38,161 nt of DNA from JAKQHY01 sp034429475. GTDB lineage: Bacteria; Chloroflexota; Anaerolineae; B4-G1; SLSP01. This document shows, in pieces, positions 8,498 through 17,300 of the stretch. Below the pieces are notes generated by a model. It was not told the DNA's origin and ran no database searches. It saw nothing but the letters and a program-made list of their open reading frames with translations. A program made the translations under genes and the position numbers. Numbering within the stretch: the first letter of the stretch is position 1; each line of letters opens with the position of its first letter. Location: the NCBI GenBank assembly GCA_034429475.1, contig DAOUGD010000010.1, forward strand, positions 1-38,161, written 5' to 3'.

Positions 8498-9945
8498 TAC
8501 TGGGAGATGTACAGGCCGGGACGATTGAGTTTGGCGACGCCGCGCGCGGTCACTTTTTTGCAACCGCGCAGGTCCAGATAGGCCAGCTTCTCCAGGCGGC
8601 GCAGAGGGGACAATCCTGCGTCGGTGAGCGTTTCGCACCACGAGAGGTCAAGGTAGATGAGGTTGAACATATCCCCGATGTGAGTGAGTCCTTTGTTTCC
8701 AATCTGGGTGCGGGAGAGGCTCAGACTGAACAGCGTGGGGAGGTTGCACAGAGGGATCAGTTCGGCGTCGCGCACCTGCGGGTTCCGCGAAAGATCGAGG
8801 TAGCTCAACTGAGGCAGGCGGCTCAGGTGAACGATCCCCTGGCGGTCAATTTTGGGGCAGCGCGACAGGTCGAGTTTACGCAGACTGGTAAGGTTGCCCA
8901 GGTAGCGCAAGCCCTGATTGCTCAATTGGGCGCAACCGGCAAGTTCCAGGGTAACGAGCTTGGTCAGAGAGCTAAGGTGGGAGAAGGTCGCCCCGGTGAT
9001 GTGCTTACATTCACGCAGCGCCAGCATCACCAGCGGCGACAGGTTGCATAAATGCACCAACCCGGCGTCGGTAACGTTGGTCCAGGCCAGCGTCAGGTAA
9101 TTCAGATTGAGGAGGGCGTGGAGGTAATCCAGCCCATTGTCGGTGACGCGCTCGCACCAGGCAATCGTCAACGTCACCAGTCTGGGTAGCTTGGCGAGAT
9201 AGCTCATGCCGGTATCGGTGAGGGCATCGGCGCGATTGAGCGTCAGGAGGGTCAGATTGGCGAGTTTGCTCAGTGAAAAAATGCCGGTATCGCTGACCGG
9301 ATCGCTGAGTTCGAGAGATGCGACGTCCATCGGGAGGGGAATCTCTTTGACCCAATCCGCCAGCGCGTTGCCCGGCACCCCGGTAGGGCGCAGTCCCAAC
9401 GTCATATTGGGCGGCACGGTGACTTTCCCCGGCGTAGCGCCGAGACGCTGCCATTTGGCATTGGCTTGATCGCGCGAGCGCGCGTAAACTTCTACGGTGT
9501 ACTTCGACGTATAGGAAGTTGCAGGGGCCGCCTTCGGCGAAGGCGGTAATGGGGACGGCGCTACAGGCAAAGGCGGGGGAACCGGCAGCGGAGTCTCAGC
9601 AGCCAGCTCCGGTATAACCTCTTGGAGGTGTTCATCTACCTTCATTCCCAGGGCATAAGCCCAGGTGACCGCCGCCCAACGCGCCGCGGTTTCGTCCAAT
9701 GCGCGGTTTTCGACCAGCCGGCGGGTGAGTTGTGCCAGCAGCACTGACAGCGGCACACTGTCCGGGATGTTTTGCAGGCTGCGGGGGACGTTCTCTTCCT
9801 GCGCCGTGGTCAGCACAAAGATTTCGCGCCGATGCTGGCCGCAGTAATCCAATAGCAAGCCCTTGCAGCGGCGGGGATCAGTTGCAAGCTCCTCCCCGTA
9901 TTGTTCGATGATTTCGCGGAGTTTTTGCCGGACTAGGTTGTTCAC
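8497..9945 (-). CDS. Leucine-rich-repeat protein with conserved N-terminal helical domain (first of pair)
   Basis: 482 residues, paralogous to the next gene. Residues 1-105 are the shared helical domain (RQKLREIIEQYG, DPRRCKGLLLDYCG, RREIFVL, AARWAAVTWAYALGM). A Pro-rich linker follows near 120-145, then a short region with LGATPGKVTVPP (its paralogue has LGTMPGSLQVPA), then about 11 LRRs of form LTDAGLxxLxxLxxLxxLdLxxC. No signal peptide or membrane segment. The start is GTG at 9945 with no strong ribosome site; a nearby ATG at 9955 is out of frame. It follows the PP2C gene after a 16-bp hairpin, so it may be expressed at a different level. LRRs here most likely mediate protein binding (family knowledge plus inference). 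Confidence 0.88.
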   Translation of the reverse strand: MNNLVRQKLREIIEQYGEELATDPRRCKGLLLDYCGQHRREIFVLTTAQEENVPRSLQNIPDSVPLSVLLAQLTRRLVENRALDETAARWAAVTWAYALGMKVDEHLQEVIPELAAETPLPVPPPLPVAPSPLPPSPKAAPATSYTSKYTVEVYARSRDQANAKWQRLGATPGKVTVPPNMTLGLRPTGVPGNALADWVKEIPLPMDVASLELSDPVSDTGIFSLSKLANLTLLTLNRADALTDTGMSYLAKLPRLVTLTIAWCERVTDNGLDYLHALLNLNYLTLAWTNVTDAGLVHLCNLSPLVMLALRECKHITGATFSHLSSLTKLVTLELAGCAQLSNQGLRYLGNLTSLRKLDLSRCPKIDRQGIVHLSRLPQLSYLDLSRNPQVRDAELIPLCNLPTLFSLSLSRTQIGNKGLTHIGDMFNLIYLDLSWCETLTDAGLSPLRRLEKLAYLDLRGCKKVTARGVAKLNRPGLYISQ

Positions 9946-9966
9946 AGTTGTTCATGGCTCACACAC

Positions 9967-10005
9967 GATGCAACGCACTTCAATCATCCTGAAGTGCGTT
10001 GCATC
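9967..10005. other. Perfect 16-bp hairpin between PP2C and LRR genes
   Basis: GATGCAACGCACTTCA (9967-9982), a 7-nt loop, and its exact complement TGAAGTGCGTTGCATC (9990-10005). No T-tract follows on the minus strand, so it does not look like a standard intrinsic terminator. An mRNA processing or stabilising hairpin, or a dispersed palindromic repeat, fits better. Confidence 0.85.
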
Positions 10006-10018
10006 AGGAAAGTGACGA

Positions 10019-11353
10019 TCAATCTTCATAAAAACGTTCGGTCAGTTTCTTGCTCGGTTCGAGCGGGCCTTCAGTATATTTGATGCGGCGACGGCGGCGG
10101 CGAGGGGCCGGCGGCGGCAGCACCGAAACCGGCGGCGTCTCCGCCGGAGCAGCGGGTGTCGCCGGCGGCGTCTCTGTCGCTTCCGTCGAAGAAGCGATAG
10201 CCGGCGTCTCTGCGACAACTTCTGCCGGTTTCACTTCCGCAACTTCCGCCGGTTTCACTTCTTCCACCGGGGGAATAGAGAACATCGGCTCAGCGGCGCC
10301 CTCCACCGGCCTTTCCACTTCCGCCGGTAAAGTAACAACTGGCTCTTCCTCAACGCCCTCTGCCGGTTCTACTTTTGGCGGCTGCTGGTCGGCGTCGGGC
10401 GGTTCGGGAAACTTCACCGCTTCTTTTTTTTCAACCGGCGCCGCGCCATCCGATGCATGTTTTTTGGGCGCCGCCGGGACGTCGGTCCGATAGACAATCG
10501 CCAACGTGATGTCATCGCCGCTGCCGGCCTTGGTGGCGTCGTTCAACCAGTCGGGCAGATTATGCTCGACGGTGGCCACCCCATCGGTTTTCAGGATGTC
10601 GAGAATATCCACGCCGACCTTCAGGAATTCGTCGTCGTTGACAAACGAGTTGGCGTAGCCGTCCGATGAAATCAGGATCAATGCGGGCGGCACACCGTAG
10701 AGTGTTTGAAAGCGCAGGCGCACATCGCGCCAGGCGTCGTGCGAGCAAAGCGACGTGGTCTGGTTGGCGAACAGCCGCTCGTCGCCCGGCACAGGGCGGG
10801 CGATCGTGCTATCCGGCATCACAGCCAGAATGTCGCCATCCCCCAGTTGCAGGTAAAGGATGTACGTTTCTGTCACCAGGATACTCAGGATGGTCGCGCC
10901 ATAGGCCAGGTGGGGGGTGTTCACAACGGTGTCGCGCGCCGCGCCCCCCTGCTTGGTTTCCAGGGCGTCCAGTTCTTCCGGCTTGAAGGGATGCGCGCGC
11001 AAATGCGCGTTCACCGCCTCCTGCCAGCGCCGCACGATCTCTTGGGGCAGACGCTCTTCGGCGGCGCGTTTGACCACCGAGGGGTTGAGAGACGCCGGCT
11101 GCCCGAATACCAATTCCTGGATAATGGCAACGGTCTGTTCGACGGCAAACTGCGAGCCCACGTCGCTGCGAAAGCTCTTGGGGCTGCCGTGACCGTCGGA
11201 GACGGCCACGATCAGCGGCGGGCCGTCACCCGACTGCGGTTGCCAGTGAATGGCATCCTGGTTGGGTAGTCCTGAGCGTACATGGGAAGCCCCCCGGACC
11301 GATTGGCCGATGGCGCGCCATTGAATGGTATGCCGCTCCGGTGTTTTTGCCAT
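10019..11353 (-). CDS. PP2C-family Ser/Thr phosphatase with long low-complexity tail
   Basis: 444 residues. Residues 10-290 form a PP2C (PPM) domain: SGLPNQDA, the metal-binding VSDGHG (Asp53), YGATILSILVT, LGDGD, SSDGYANSF (Asp231) and GSGDDITLAIVYR (Asp280/281). All metal-ligand aspartates expected for a Mg/Mn-dependent phosphatase are present. Residues 291-444 are Pro/Ala/Glu-rich with repeats such as EVKPAEV and a basic patch PRRRRRRIKYTEGP, probably disordered. Its start lies 16 bases after the vWA stop, an operon arrangement. It should reverse phosphorylation by the kinases encoded downstream, as in TerY-P triads (family knowledge); direct partnership here is inferred from linkage. Confidence 0.93.
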   Translation of the reverse strand: MAKTPERHTIQWRAIGQSVRGASHVRSGLPNQDAIHWQPQSGDGPPLIVAVSDGHGSPKSFRSDVGSQFAVEQTVAIIQELVFGQPASLNPSVVKRAAEERLPQEIVRRWQEAVNAHLRAHPFKPEELDALETKQGGAARDTVVNTPHLAYGATILSILVTETYILYLQLGDGDILAVMPDSTIARPVPGDERLFANQTTSLCSHDAWRDVRLRFQTLYGVPPALILISSDGYANSFVNDDEFLKVGVDILDILKTDGVATVEHNLPDWLNDATKAGSGDDITLAIVYRTDVPAAPKKHASDGAAPVEKKEAVKFPEPPDADQQPPKVEPAEGVEEEPVVTLPAEVERPVEGAAEPMFSIPPVEEVKPAEVAEVKPAEVVAETPAIASSTEATETPPATPAAPAETPPVSVLPPPAPRRRRRRIKYTEGPLEPSKKLTERFYED

Positions 11354-11369
11354 CGTTACACCTCAGGGT

Positions 11370-12200
11370 TTACCAGACATCATCGGCAGTGACCGCAGCA
11401 TCTTCAACGGGCGCGGCGGGAATCGGGATGTTGGTGATGATAGGCGCCGTCGCGGTGGGAACGGGCGGCGGGGCAGCCACATCCACCGGGAGGGGGGGCA
11501 TGACCGGCGCGTTGGGATCCACTACGGGCGCGACGGTGGGCACCGGGATGACCGGGGCCGCCACCGGCGTTGCCGCAGCCGCAGCCTGGCTCGCCGGCGA
11601 CGAGGCCGACTTAAGGACGGCGGTAGACACCCACTTGATGTAGTTCACCAGCGCTTCGGGGTTGTTGGCCTGAAGCGGTTTGATCTCGTTATGGCCGATG
11701 AACTTTTGCAGCACGTTGCTGTCGGCGTCTTTGCCAATGGAGATGGCAATGCGCACGGCCTTCTTGCCCCACGGCTCGTCCATCAGCTTTTGCAGGCCCT
11801 TCTCAAAGCTGTCGGTCGGTTGACCATCGGAGATGAGCACCAACACCGGCGGCAGCGCGCGGTCGGTCATCGGTGGGATTTTGAGCTGGTCGGCCACCAT
11901 CGAGAGCGCCTTGCCCATATCGGTCACGCCGTCGGCCTTGATGTCTACCCACTTGAAATCCTCCACCGGCGTGGGCTGCGAAATGTGCCACTGCGCGCCA
12001 CTGGAGAATTTGATCGCCCGCACCAACACCTGGGCGTTGGGGTTTTCGGAAGCAACTTTCTGCATGTGCGGGATGGCCTCGCGGATCGCCATGTTCAAGG
12101 CTTGAATTTTGCCATCATCCTTCATTGAACCGGAACAGTCCGCAATCCAGATGAAATGGAGCGGGCGTGTCGCCAGTTGACCACCAGGTCGTTTACTCAT
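11370..12200 (-). CDS. von Willebrand factor A protein, TerY/YegL-like
   Basis: 276 residues. A vWA domain occupies residues 13-200 with an intact MIDAS: DCSGS (Asp21, Ser23, Ser25), GVTDMGKAL (Thr93) and ISDGQPTD (Asp125). The end of the domain (VNYIKWVSTAV) resembles TerY/YegL proteins. The rest is a Pro/Ala/Val-rich tail, probably disordered. No signal peptide or membrane segment. Strong start: GGGAGG eight bases before ATG. First gene of the six-gene locus with its own promoter. In known TerY-P systems the vWA protein is linked with a PP2C and a kinase and is thought to act as a metal-dependent assembly factor; its exact job here is unknown. Confidence 0.92.
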   Translation of the reverse strand: MSKRPGGQLATRPLHFIWIADCSGSMKDDGKIQALNMAIREAIPHMQKVASENPNAQVLVRAIKFSSGAQWHISQPTPVEDFKWVDIKADGVTDMGKALSMVADQLKIPPMTDRALPPVLVLISDGQPTDSFEKGLQKLMDEPWGKKAVRIAISIGKDADSNVLQKFIGHNEIKPLQANNPEALVNYIKWVSTAVLKSASSPASQAAAAATPVAAPVIPVPTVAPVVDPNAPVMPPLPVDVAAPPPVPTATAPIITNIPIPAAPVEDAAVTADDVW

Positions 12201-12273
12201 TCTAATCCTCCCTTCAATGAGAATATAACTAATCTGAAAATACGATCTTTATGTAGTTTTAGTTTCAAGTATA

Positions 12274-12301
12274 AGTATAACGCAGGGCGGGATGAAGTCA
12301 A
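12274..12301 (-). promoter_or_regulatory. Sigma70-type promoter of the vWA-PP2C-LRR-kinase locus
   Basis: On the minus strand TTGACT, a 16-bp spacer and TATACT lie in an AT-rich gap after murA. The predicted start near 12267 gives a leader of about 67 nt before the vWA ATG. The leader begins with a TATACTTATACTT direct repeat. Confidence 0.6.
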
Positions 12302-12343
12302 AATATCTTTTCCGCAAACCCCACGGCAACCAAGTGGCGCGGC

Positions 12344-13645
12344 CTAATCGTCGCGGCGTTGGAGACGTTGGATGTGCGCCCCAAGCGGGATCAGTTTCTC
12401 TTCGATGCGGGCATACCCCCGATCAATCTGGCGGATATTGTGGATGGTGCTGACGCCTTCCGCCGCCAGGGACGCAATCAACATTGCCATACCTGCGCGG
12501 ATGTCAGGGCTTTCCATTAAGTCGCCATGAAGTTGCGAAGGGCCGTAGACCAGGGCGCGGTGTGGATCGCAGAGGACGATGCGCGCCCCCATTGGGATGA
12601 GTTTGTCCACGAAGTACAGACGGCTCTCGAACATTTTTTCGTGGAAGATGACCACTCCTTCGCATTGGGTCGCCAGCACCAACGCAATGCTCATCAGGTC
12701 GGCGGGGAAGGCCGGCCACGGCTCATCGGCGATCGAGGGAATCGCGCCACCCATATCCGGCACGATTTTAAGCGATTGCCCGGCGGGCACGAATAGGTCG
12801 TCGCCGCGCACTTCGGCCCGGACGCCCAGCCGCTCGAAGGTCATCAGGGTCATGCGCAGGTTGTGGGGGACGGCGTTGCGGATGAGCAATTCGCCGTGGG
12901 TGGCGGCGGCCAGCGCCAGGTAACTGCCCACCTCGATGTGGTCGGAGAGGAGGGTGAAATCTGCGCCGTGCAGGCGGGCGACGCCTTCGATGATGAGGGT
13001 GTTGGAGCCGATGCCGTTGATGTTGGCGCCCATCTGGTTGAGCATCCGGCATAAATCCTGGACGTGCGGCTCGGAGGCGGCGTTGCGCAGGACAGTGGTT
13101 CCCTCGGCCAACGCCGCCGCCATCACGGCGTTTTCCGTGCCGGTGACGCTGGCCTGGTCGAGCAGGATGTCCGCGCCGCGCAGTTTATCCGCGCTGACGT
13201 GAATGCCGCCGCTTTCCAGGGTGAGGGTGCCGCCGAGTTCCTGGAAGGCCAGGAAGTGCGTGTCCACGCGGCGACGGCCGATCATGTCGCCGCCGGGGGA
13301 GGGGATTTCGACCTGGCCCAGCCGCGCCAGCAGCGGCCCGGCCATCAGGATAGAGCCGCGAATGGCGCGGAACTGTTCCCGATCCATGCCGGTTTGCGGC
13401 AGGTGGACGTTCTGCGCGCGCAGCGTCCAGGTCTGGGCGTCCTGGCGCGTCACCTGCACGCCTAGCACTTCAAGCAAATCGCCCATCACTTCCACGTCGC
13501 GGATGGCCGGGAGGTTGCGCAGCGTGACCGGCTCGTCGGTCAGCAGCGCAGCGGCCAGCAGGGGTAGCGCCGCGTTCTTGTTGCCGCCCGGCGTGATTTC
13601 TCCTTTGAGGGGATGTCCACCTTCAATGACAAAGTAGTCGTTCAT
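12344..13645 (-). CDS. murA: UDP-N-acetylglucosamine 1-carboxyvinyltransferase (MurA), Asp-type
   Basis: 433 residues. First committed step of peptidoglycan synthesis: transfer of enolpyruvate from PEP to UDP-GlcNAc in the cytoplasm. Seen: GGNKNAALPLLAA with Lys23, PAFPADL with Asp316 (the general base region), DIRAGMAML with Arg383, and the active-site loop SPGGDMIGRRRVD. In most MurA proteins the loop residue here is Cys (Cys115 in E. coli), the site fosfomycin alkylates; here it is Asp120, codon GAC at 13286-13288. Start ATG has AAAGGAG seven to eight bases upstream. It lies between the GNAT gene and the signalling locus; MurJ is encoded a few genes upstream in the same orientation. Confidence 0.97.
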   Translation of the reverse strand: MNDYFVIEGGHPLKGEITPGGNKNAALPLLAAALLTDEPVTLRNLPAIRDVEVMGDLLEVLGVQVTRQDAQTWTLRAQNVHLPQTGMDREQFRAIRGSILMAGPLLARLGQVEIPSPGGDMIGRRRVDTHFLAFQELGGTLTLESGGIHVSADKLRGADILLDQASVTGTENAVMAAALAEGTTVLRNAASEPHVQDLCRMLNQMGANINGIGSNTLIIEGVARLHGADFTLLSDHIEVGSYLALAAATHGELLIRNAVPHNLRMTLMTFERLGVRAEVRGDDLFVPAGQSLKIVPDMGGAIPSIADEPWPAFPADLMSIALVLATQCEGVVIFHEKMFESRLYFVDKLIPMGARIVLCDPHRALVYGPSQLHGDLMESPDIRAGMAMLIASLAAEGVSTIHNIRQIDRGYARIEEKLIPLGAHIQRLQRRDD

Positions 13646-13654
13646 TGTGTGCTC

Positions 13655-13750
13655 CTTTCGTTAGTGGGTTATGGGTTGTGAGTTATGGGTTGCGGGATTC
13701 GCTGATTCATAACTCGTAATTCATAATTCGCCGATTCGCTGACTCGCTAT
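13655..13750. repeat. Heptanucleotide-type inverted-repeat cluster
   Basis: GGTTATGGGTTGTGAGTTAT-type units followed by TCATAACTCGTAATTCATAA and CGATTCGCTGACTCGCT units fill the gap between the GNAT and murA genes. Left and right arms are partly complementary. Confidence 0.75.
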
Positions 13751-13752
13751 TT

Positions 13753-14280
13753 TCAAAACAGTTTCTTCCGCATAGAGAAACATTCAAAAGTCTGGCCGCT
13801 GATGTTGCCGATGGTTTGATCGTAGATTTCAAATCCGGCTTTTTGGTAGGCTTTGATGGCGCGCTGGTTGAATTGGGCGACGCCCAGGTGAGCGTAGTCG
13901 CCGTGATAACGGCATTGGCGGACGGCAAACTCGACGGCGGCGGCGACAAACTCGCTTCCATGCCCGCCGCCGACCAGGTCGGGGCGCAGGCCAAAACCGA
14001 TCCATAGTTCGCGTTGGTTGATCAGGGCCTCGTTCCCATACTCTGAATATTCCGTGCAGTTCTCCTCCGTGTCATAGAACTCGACGGAAACCTCTCCGAT
14101 GAAATCGCCTGCCGGATCAAGCACGGCGAAGATGCCTCGGCCCCAACCCTCGGAATCCAGCAGGTGGTCGGCTTCTTTGTCGGAATCGTAGATGGCGTAT
14201 TCACCCTCATACTTCCAGGTATCCACCATCGCGGTGGCGTATTCTTGCGTCATTGGAACAAATGTGTAGTTTGGGTTCAC
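13753..14280 (-). CDS. GNAT family N-acetyltransferase
   Basis: 175 residues, resembling RimJ/RimL-type acetyl-CoA-dependent transferases. Seen: ELWIGFGLRPDLVGGGHGSEFV (the GGGHGS stretch is the acetyl-CoA pyrophosphate loop), AHLGVAQFNQRAIKAYQKAGF (classic GNAT motif B) and GEVSVEFYD. I choose GTG 14280 because CAGGAG lies ten bases upstream and conserved sequence starts there; the open frame to 14601 is antisense-like shadow coding inside the upstream gene. Its start lies 26 bases after that gene's stop, so the two are probably co-transcribed. Substrate cannot be told. Confidence 0.85.
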   Translation of the reverse strand: MNPNYTFVPMTQEYATAMVDTWKYEGEYAIYDSDKEADHLLDSEGWGRGIFAVLDPAGDFIGEVSVEFYDTEENCTEYSEYGNEALINQRELWIGFGLRPDLVGGGHGSEFVAAAVEFAVRQCRYHGDYAHLGVAQFNQRAIKAYQKAGFEIYDQTIGNISGQTFECFSMRKKLF

Positions 14281-14306
14281 TAGATAGGGTCTCCTGATTG
14301 AAATGT

Positions 14307-17300
14307 TTACTGAGAGCGCATCACCAACGGCAGGTAAACGTATGAAAGGGGCGTTGTCCCTAAGTTGACTTTGGCGACGAAGGCATCCATGTCGGCGGTG
14401 TACGGGTTGATGGGGTGTTCCCAGGTTGTCTGGCTGTGCCCGGTCACGTAGAGGTCGCCGTTGTCCCCGGCAGTCACCCCATAGCCATAATCGGTTTGCG
14501 CGCCGCCGAGGAAGTAGACTTGGCGCAATTGCCCCCCACTGCTCAGCCGGGCGACGAAAGCGTCCTGCCCGCCGACATACACAGCCATCGGCGCTCCCCA
14601 ACTGCTATTGCTGATCCCCGCCACGTAGACGTTGTTGAGCGCATCTACCGCGATGCCCAACCCCATGTCTGCGTCGGCGCTGCCCAGGAAGGTATGCCAG
14701 ACGCGTTGGCCGCTGCTGTTCAATTTGACTACATAGGCATCCCAACCGCCGGAATACGCGCGGACCGGCGCGCCCCACGTGGCGTCGCTCCAACCGGCCA
14801 GGTATAGATTGCCCGCGCCGTCGAGCGTCAGCGCGTTGCTGTCGGACGAGTAGGCGGAGCGGATGAACGTGAGCCACTGTAGCGCGCCGTCAGTCCCCAA
14901 CTGGACGACCCAATCGGCTTGGGAGGCAGATCCCGGGTATGACGCCAGGGGGGAGCCCCAAGAAGCGCGGCTGAGACCTGTAGCGTAAATCACGCCGGCG
15001 TCGTTCATGGCGATCTTGCTGCCCACGTCGGAATTGGAGCCGCCGAGGAACGTGTGCCATTGGAGCGCGCCGGTGGCGTCCAGTTTGGCGACAAAGCTGT
15101 CGCGGGTTCCCGCGAACCCACGCACCGGGCTGCCCCACGTTTCCAGGCTCTCGCCGATCACATAGACGTTGCCGGTATTGTCTACAGCAATACCGCGTCC
15201 GCCATCATTGCCGGAGCTGCCCAGGAAGGTATTCCACTGAAGTTCGCCATTGGTGTCCAGTTTGGCGACAAAGGCTTCATAGCCGCCGGCGTAAGGGCGC
15301 ACCGGCGTCCCCCATGTCCCGACGCTGTGGCCAGTAACGTAGACGCTGCCATCGGTGTCCACGGCCAGGGCATACCCATCGTCAATCGCCGTCGAGCCGA
15401 GGAAGGTATGCCACAGGCGCACGCCGTCGGCGTTGAATTTAGTGACCATGATGTCTCGCCCCCCCTGGTACTCGTTCACTGGCGTTCCCCAATCGGCCAC
15501 GCTGACGCCGACGATGTACAGGTTCCCCGCCGCGTCGCGGGCGATCTGGTTGCCGGTCTCTTCGGCATCGCTGCCAGCAAAGGTGCTCCAATGCAGGCCG
15601 GGCGGCAGGGCAATTTTCCCCGCGGTGAAGGTTTGGTCTTCGGCGGTTGGCGGCACGCTCACCACGCGCTGTGTGGGAGTGAAAACGTAGCCGGGCAGCC
15701 AGGGTGTGATCGTCCAACTGCCGGTGACGACGTCCACAAAGGTAAAATACCCGTCCGCGTCAGTGGTCACGGTGAGGCCGGCGTCGCTGCCGATGATCAC
15801 ACCGAGCAGCGGCTGACCCTCTATGTCGTTGACCTGGCCGTTAATGTCGAAGTAATGATGGATCGGGGCCAGCTCAAACCAATCCACCTGAGCCACCGTG
15901 TTTTCGCCGGGGTCGCTGATGGCGGTGAAACCCAGATAGGCCGGCGTCCCGTTGCCAAAAGTCAACCCGCGGTTGAGCGAGACGAAACGCTCGCCATCGG
16001 TGCTGTACCATGTGCTGTAAAACGCTCCCTCTTTCCGCAGGCGCAGGTAGAATGGACCGTCGCCGAAATCGTGGGGCGTTTGCCGGGTGGTGTACACCTG
16101 TGCGATTTCGGTGCCCGACTCCAGAGCGCGTCGCCCGTCGAGATACCCGTAGGCAAACCTCACGTAATTGTCCACGTCATCCAGCGCCAGCAATCCGAAT
16201 TGGGCGTAATTCTGCGTCGGCTCGAAGGCTATCACCCGCACGGTCAGGTCGAAGTCTTCGGTGGTGGGATTGGCGATCAGGAACAGGTTTTTGTAGTTCG
16301 TGCTGGTCTGGTAGAGGTCGCCTTTGTTGGTGCGCAGTTGAAGGGAATCGGTGATTGTGGAATAGAAACCCACATCCTCGTTCCAAACCTGCCAGGGGGA
16401 TTGTCGCGCGCCGTTGAAGTCTTCGCGCCAGGGGAACGTGGCCTCGCCGAGGCAGGTATCCTGGCATACGCGGAGGTGGTAGGCGCCGGAGGCGTTGTCG
16501 GCGTTGGGCGAGAGCTGGATGTGGAACATTCCATCCACGGAGGTGACGAACGTGACGCGGTGATGGACGCTGGCCGTCCCATTGGGTGCGCCACACTCCC
16601 CGGCAATTTCGACGCCGTCTGGCCCGTACGCCAGCAAGCCGACGCCATAACGCGAATATCCATAGCACGCGCTGCCAGTGCCTTTCAAATTGCTGGCAAC
16701 GTCGAAAAGTTCTACAACGTAGGTGGCACCGGCGCTGCCTTCAAAGGCATACCAGTCTCTATCCGGTTTGTAGGTGCTGTATACGCTGTCGCGGGGTTCG
16801 ATCGTGCTGGTTAAAGCACTCTCATAGCCCAGACTCAGCATGTAGGCAGTCGCAAGCTGGTTGTTGGGTTCAAACGTGGCGGCATCCCAGGCGGCGTCAG
16901 GCTCGTCATACTTAGCCAACAGGCGGATGCTGTACCCGCCCGAAGCCGTGGCGACGTTGGGTTTCACTTTCACGTAAAAAATGCCGGTGATGGAGGCGGT
17001 GACGGCGACGAAGTGTTGCGTATTTCCCACCGAGCCGCTTAACGCCTGACATTCACCGGCGACTGGTTCGATGAGTGAACTGTCGTAAATCAGCAGCCCC
17101 ACACCATCGCGCGAATACCCCTCACACTCACTGCCGGTGCCGCCCAAACCAACAGCAGCATTGAACAACTCCACCACATACGTGCTGCCCGCCTCACCCT
17201 CAAAGCGATACCAGTCTTCGTCAGAGGTGTAGGTACTGTAAATGCTGTTGCGTACTTCGATGTCCGTGGTCAAAGCGTGGGTGTAGCCTATTTCAAGGAG

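Noticed and set aside
9967..10005. Intrinsic terminator ending the vWA-PP2C unit
   Set aside because: The stem is strong but no T-run follows on the minus strand.
2648..12200. Tellurite-resistance operon
   Set aside because: The triad resembles TerY-P, but no TerA/B/C/D/E/Z gene is present in the window.
15054..16814. 586-codon open frame on the plus strand
   Set aside because: Antisense shadow of the secreted PPC/propeller gene in high-GC DNA.
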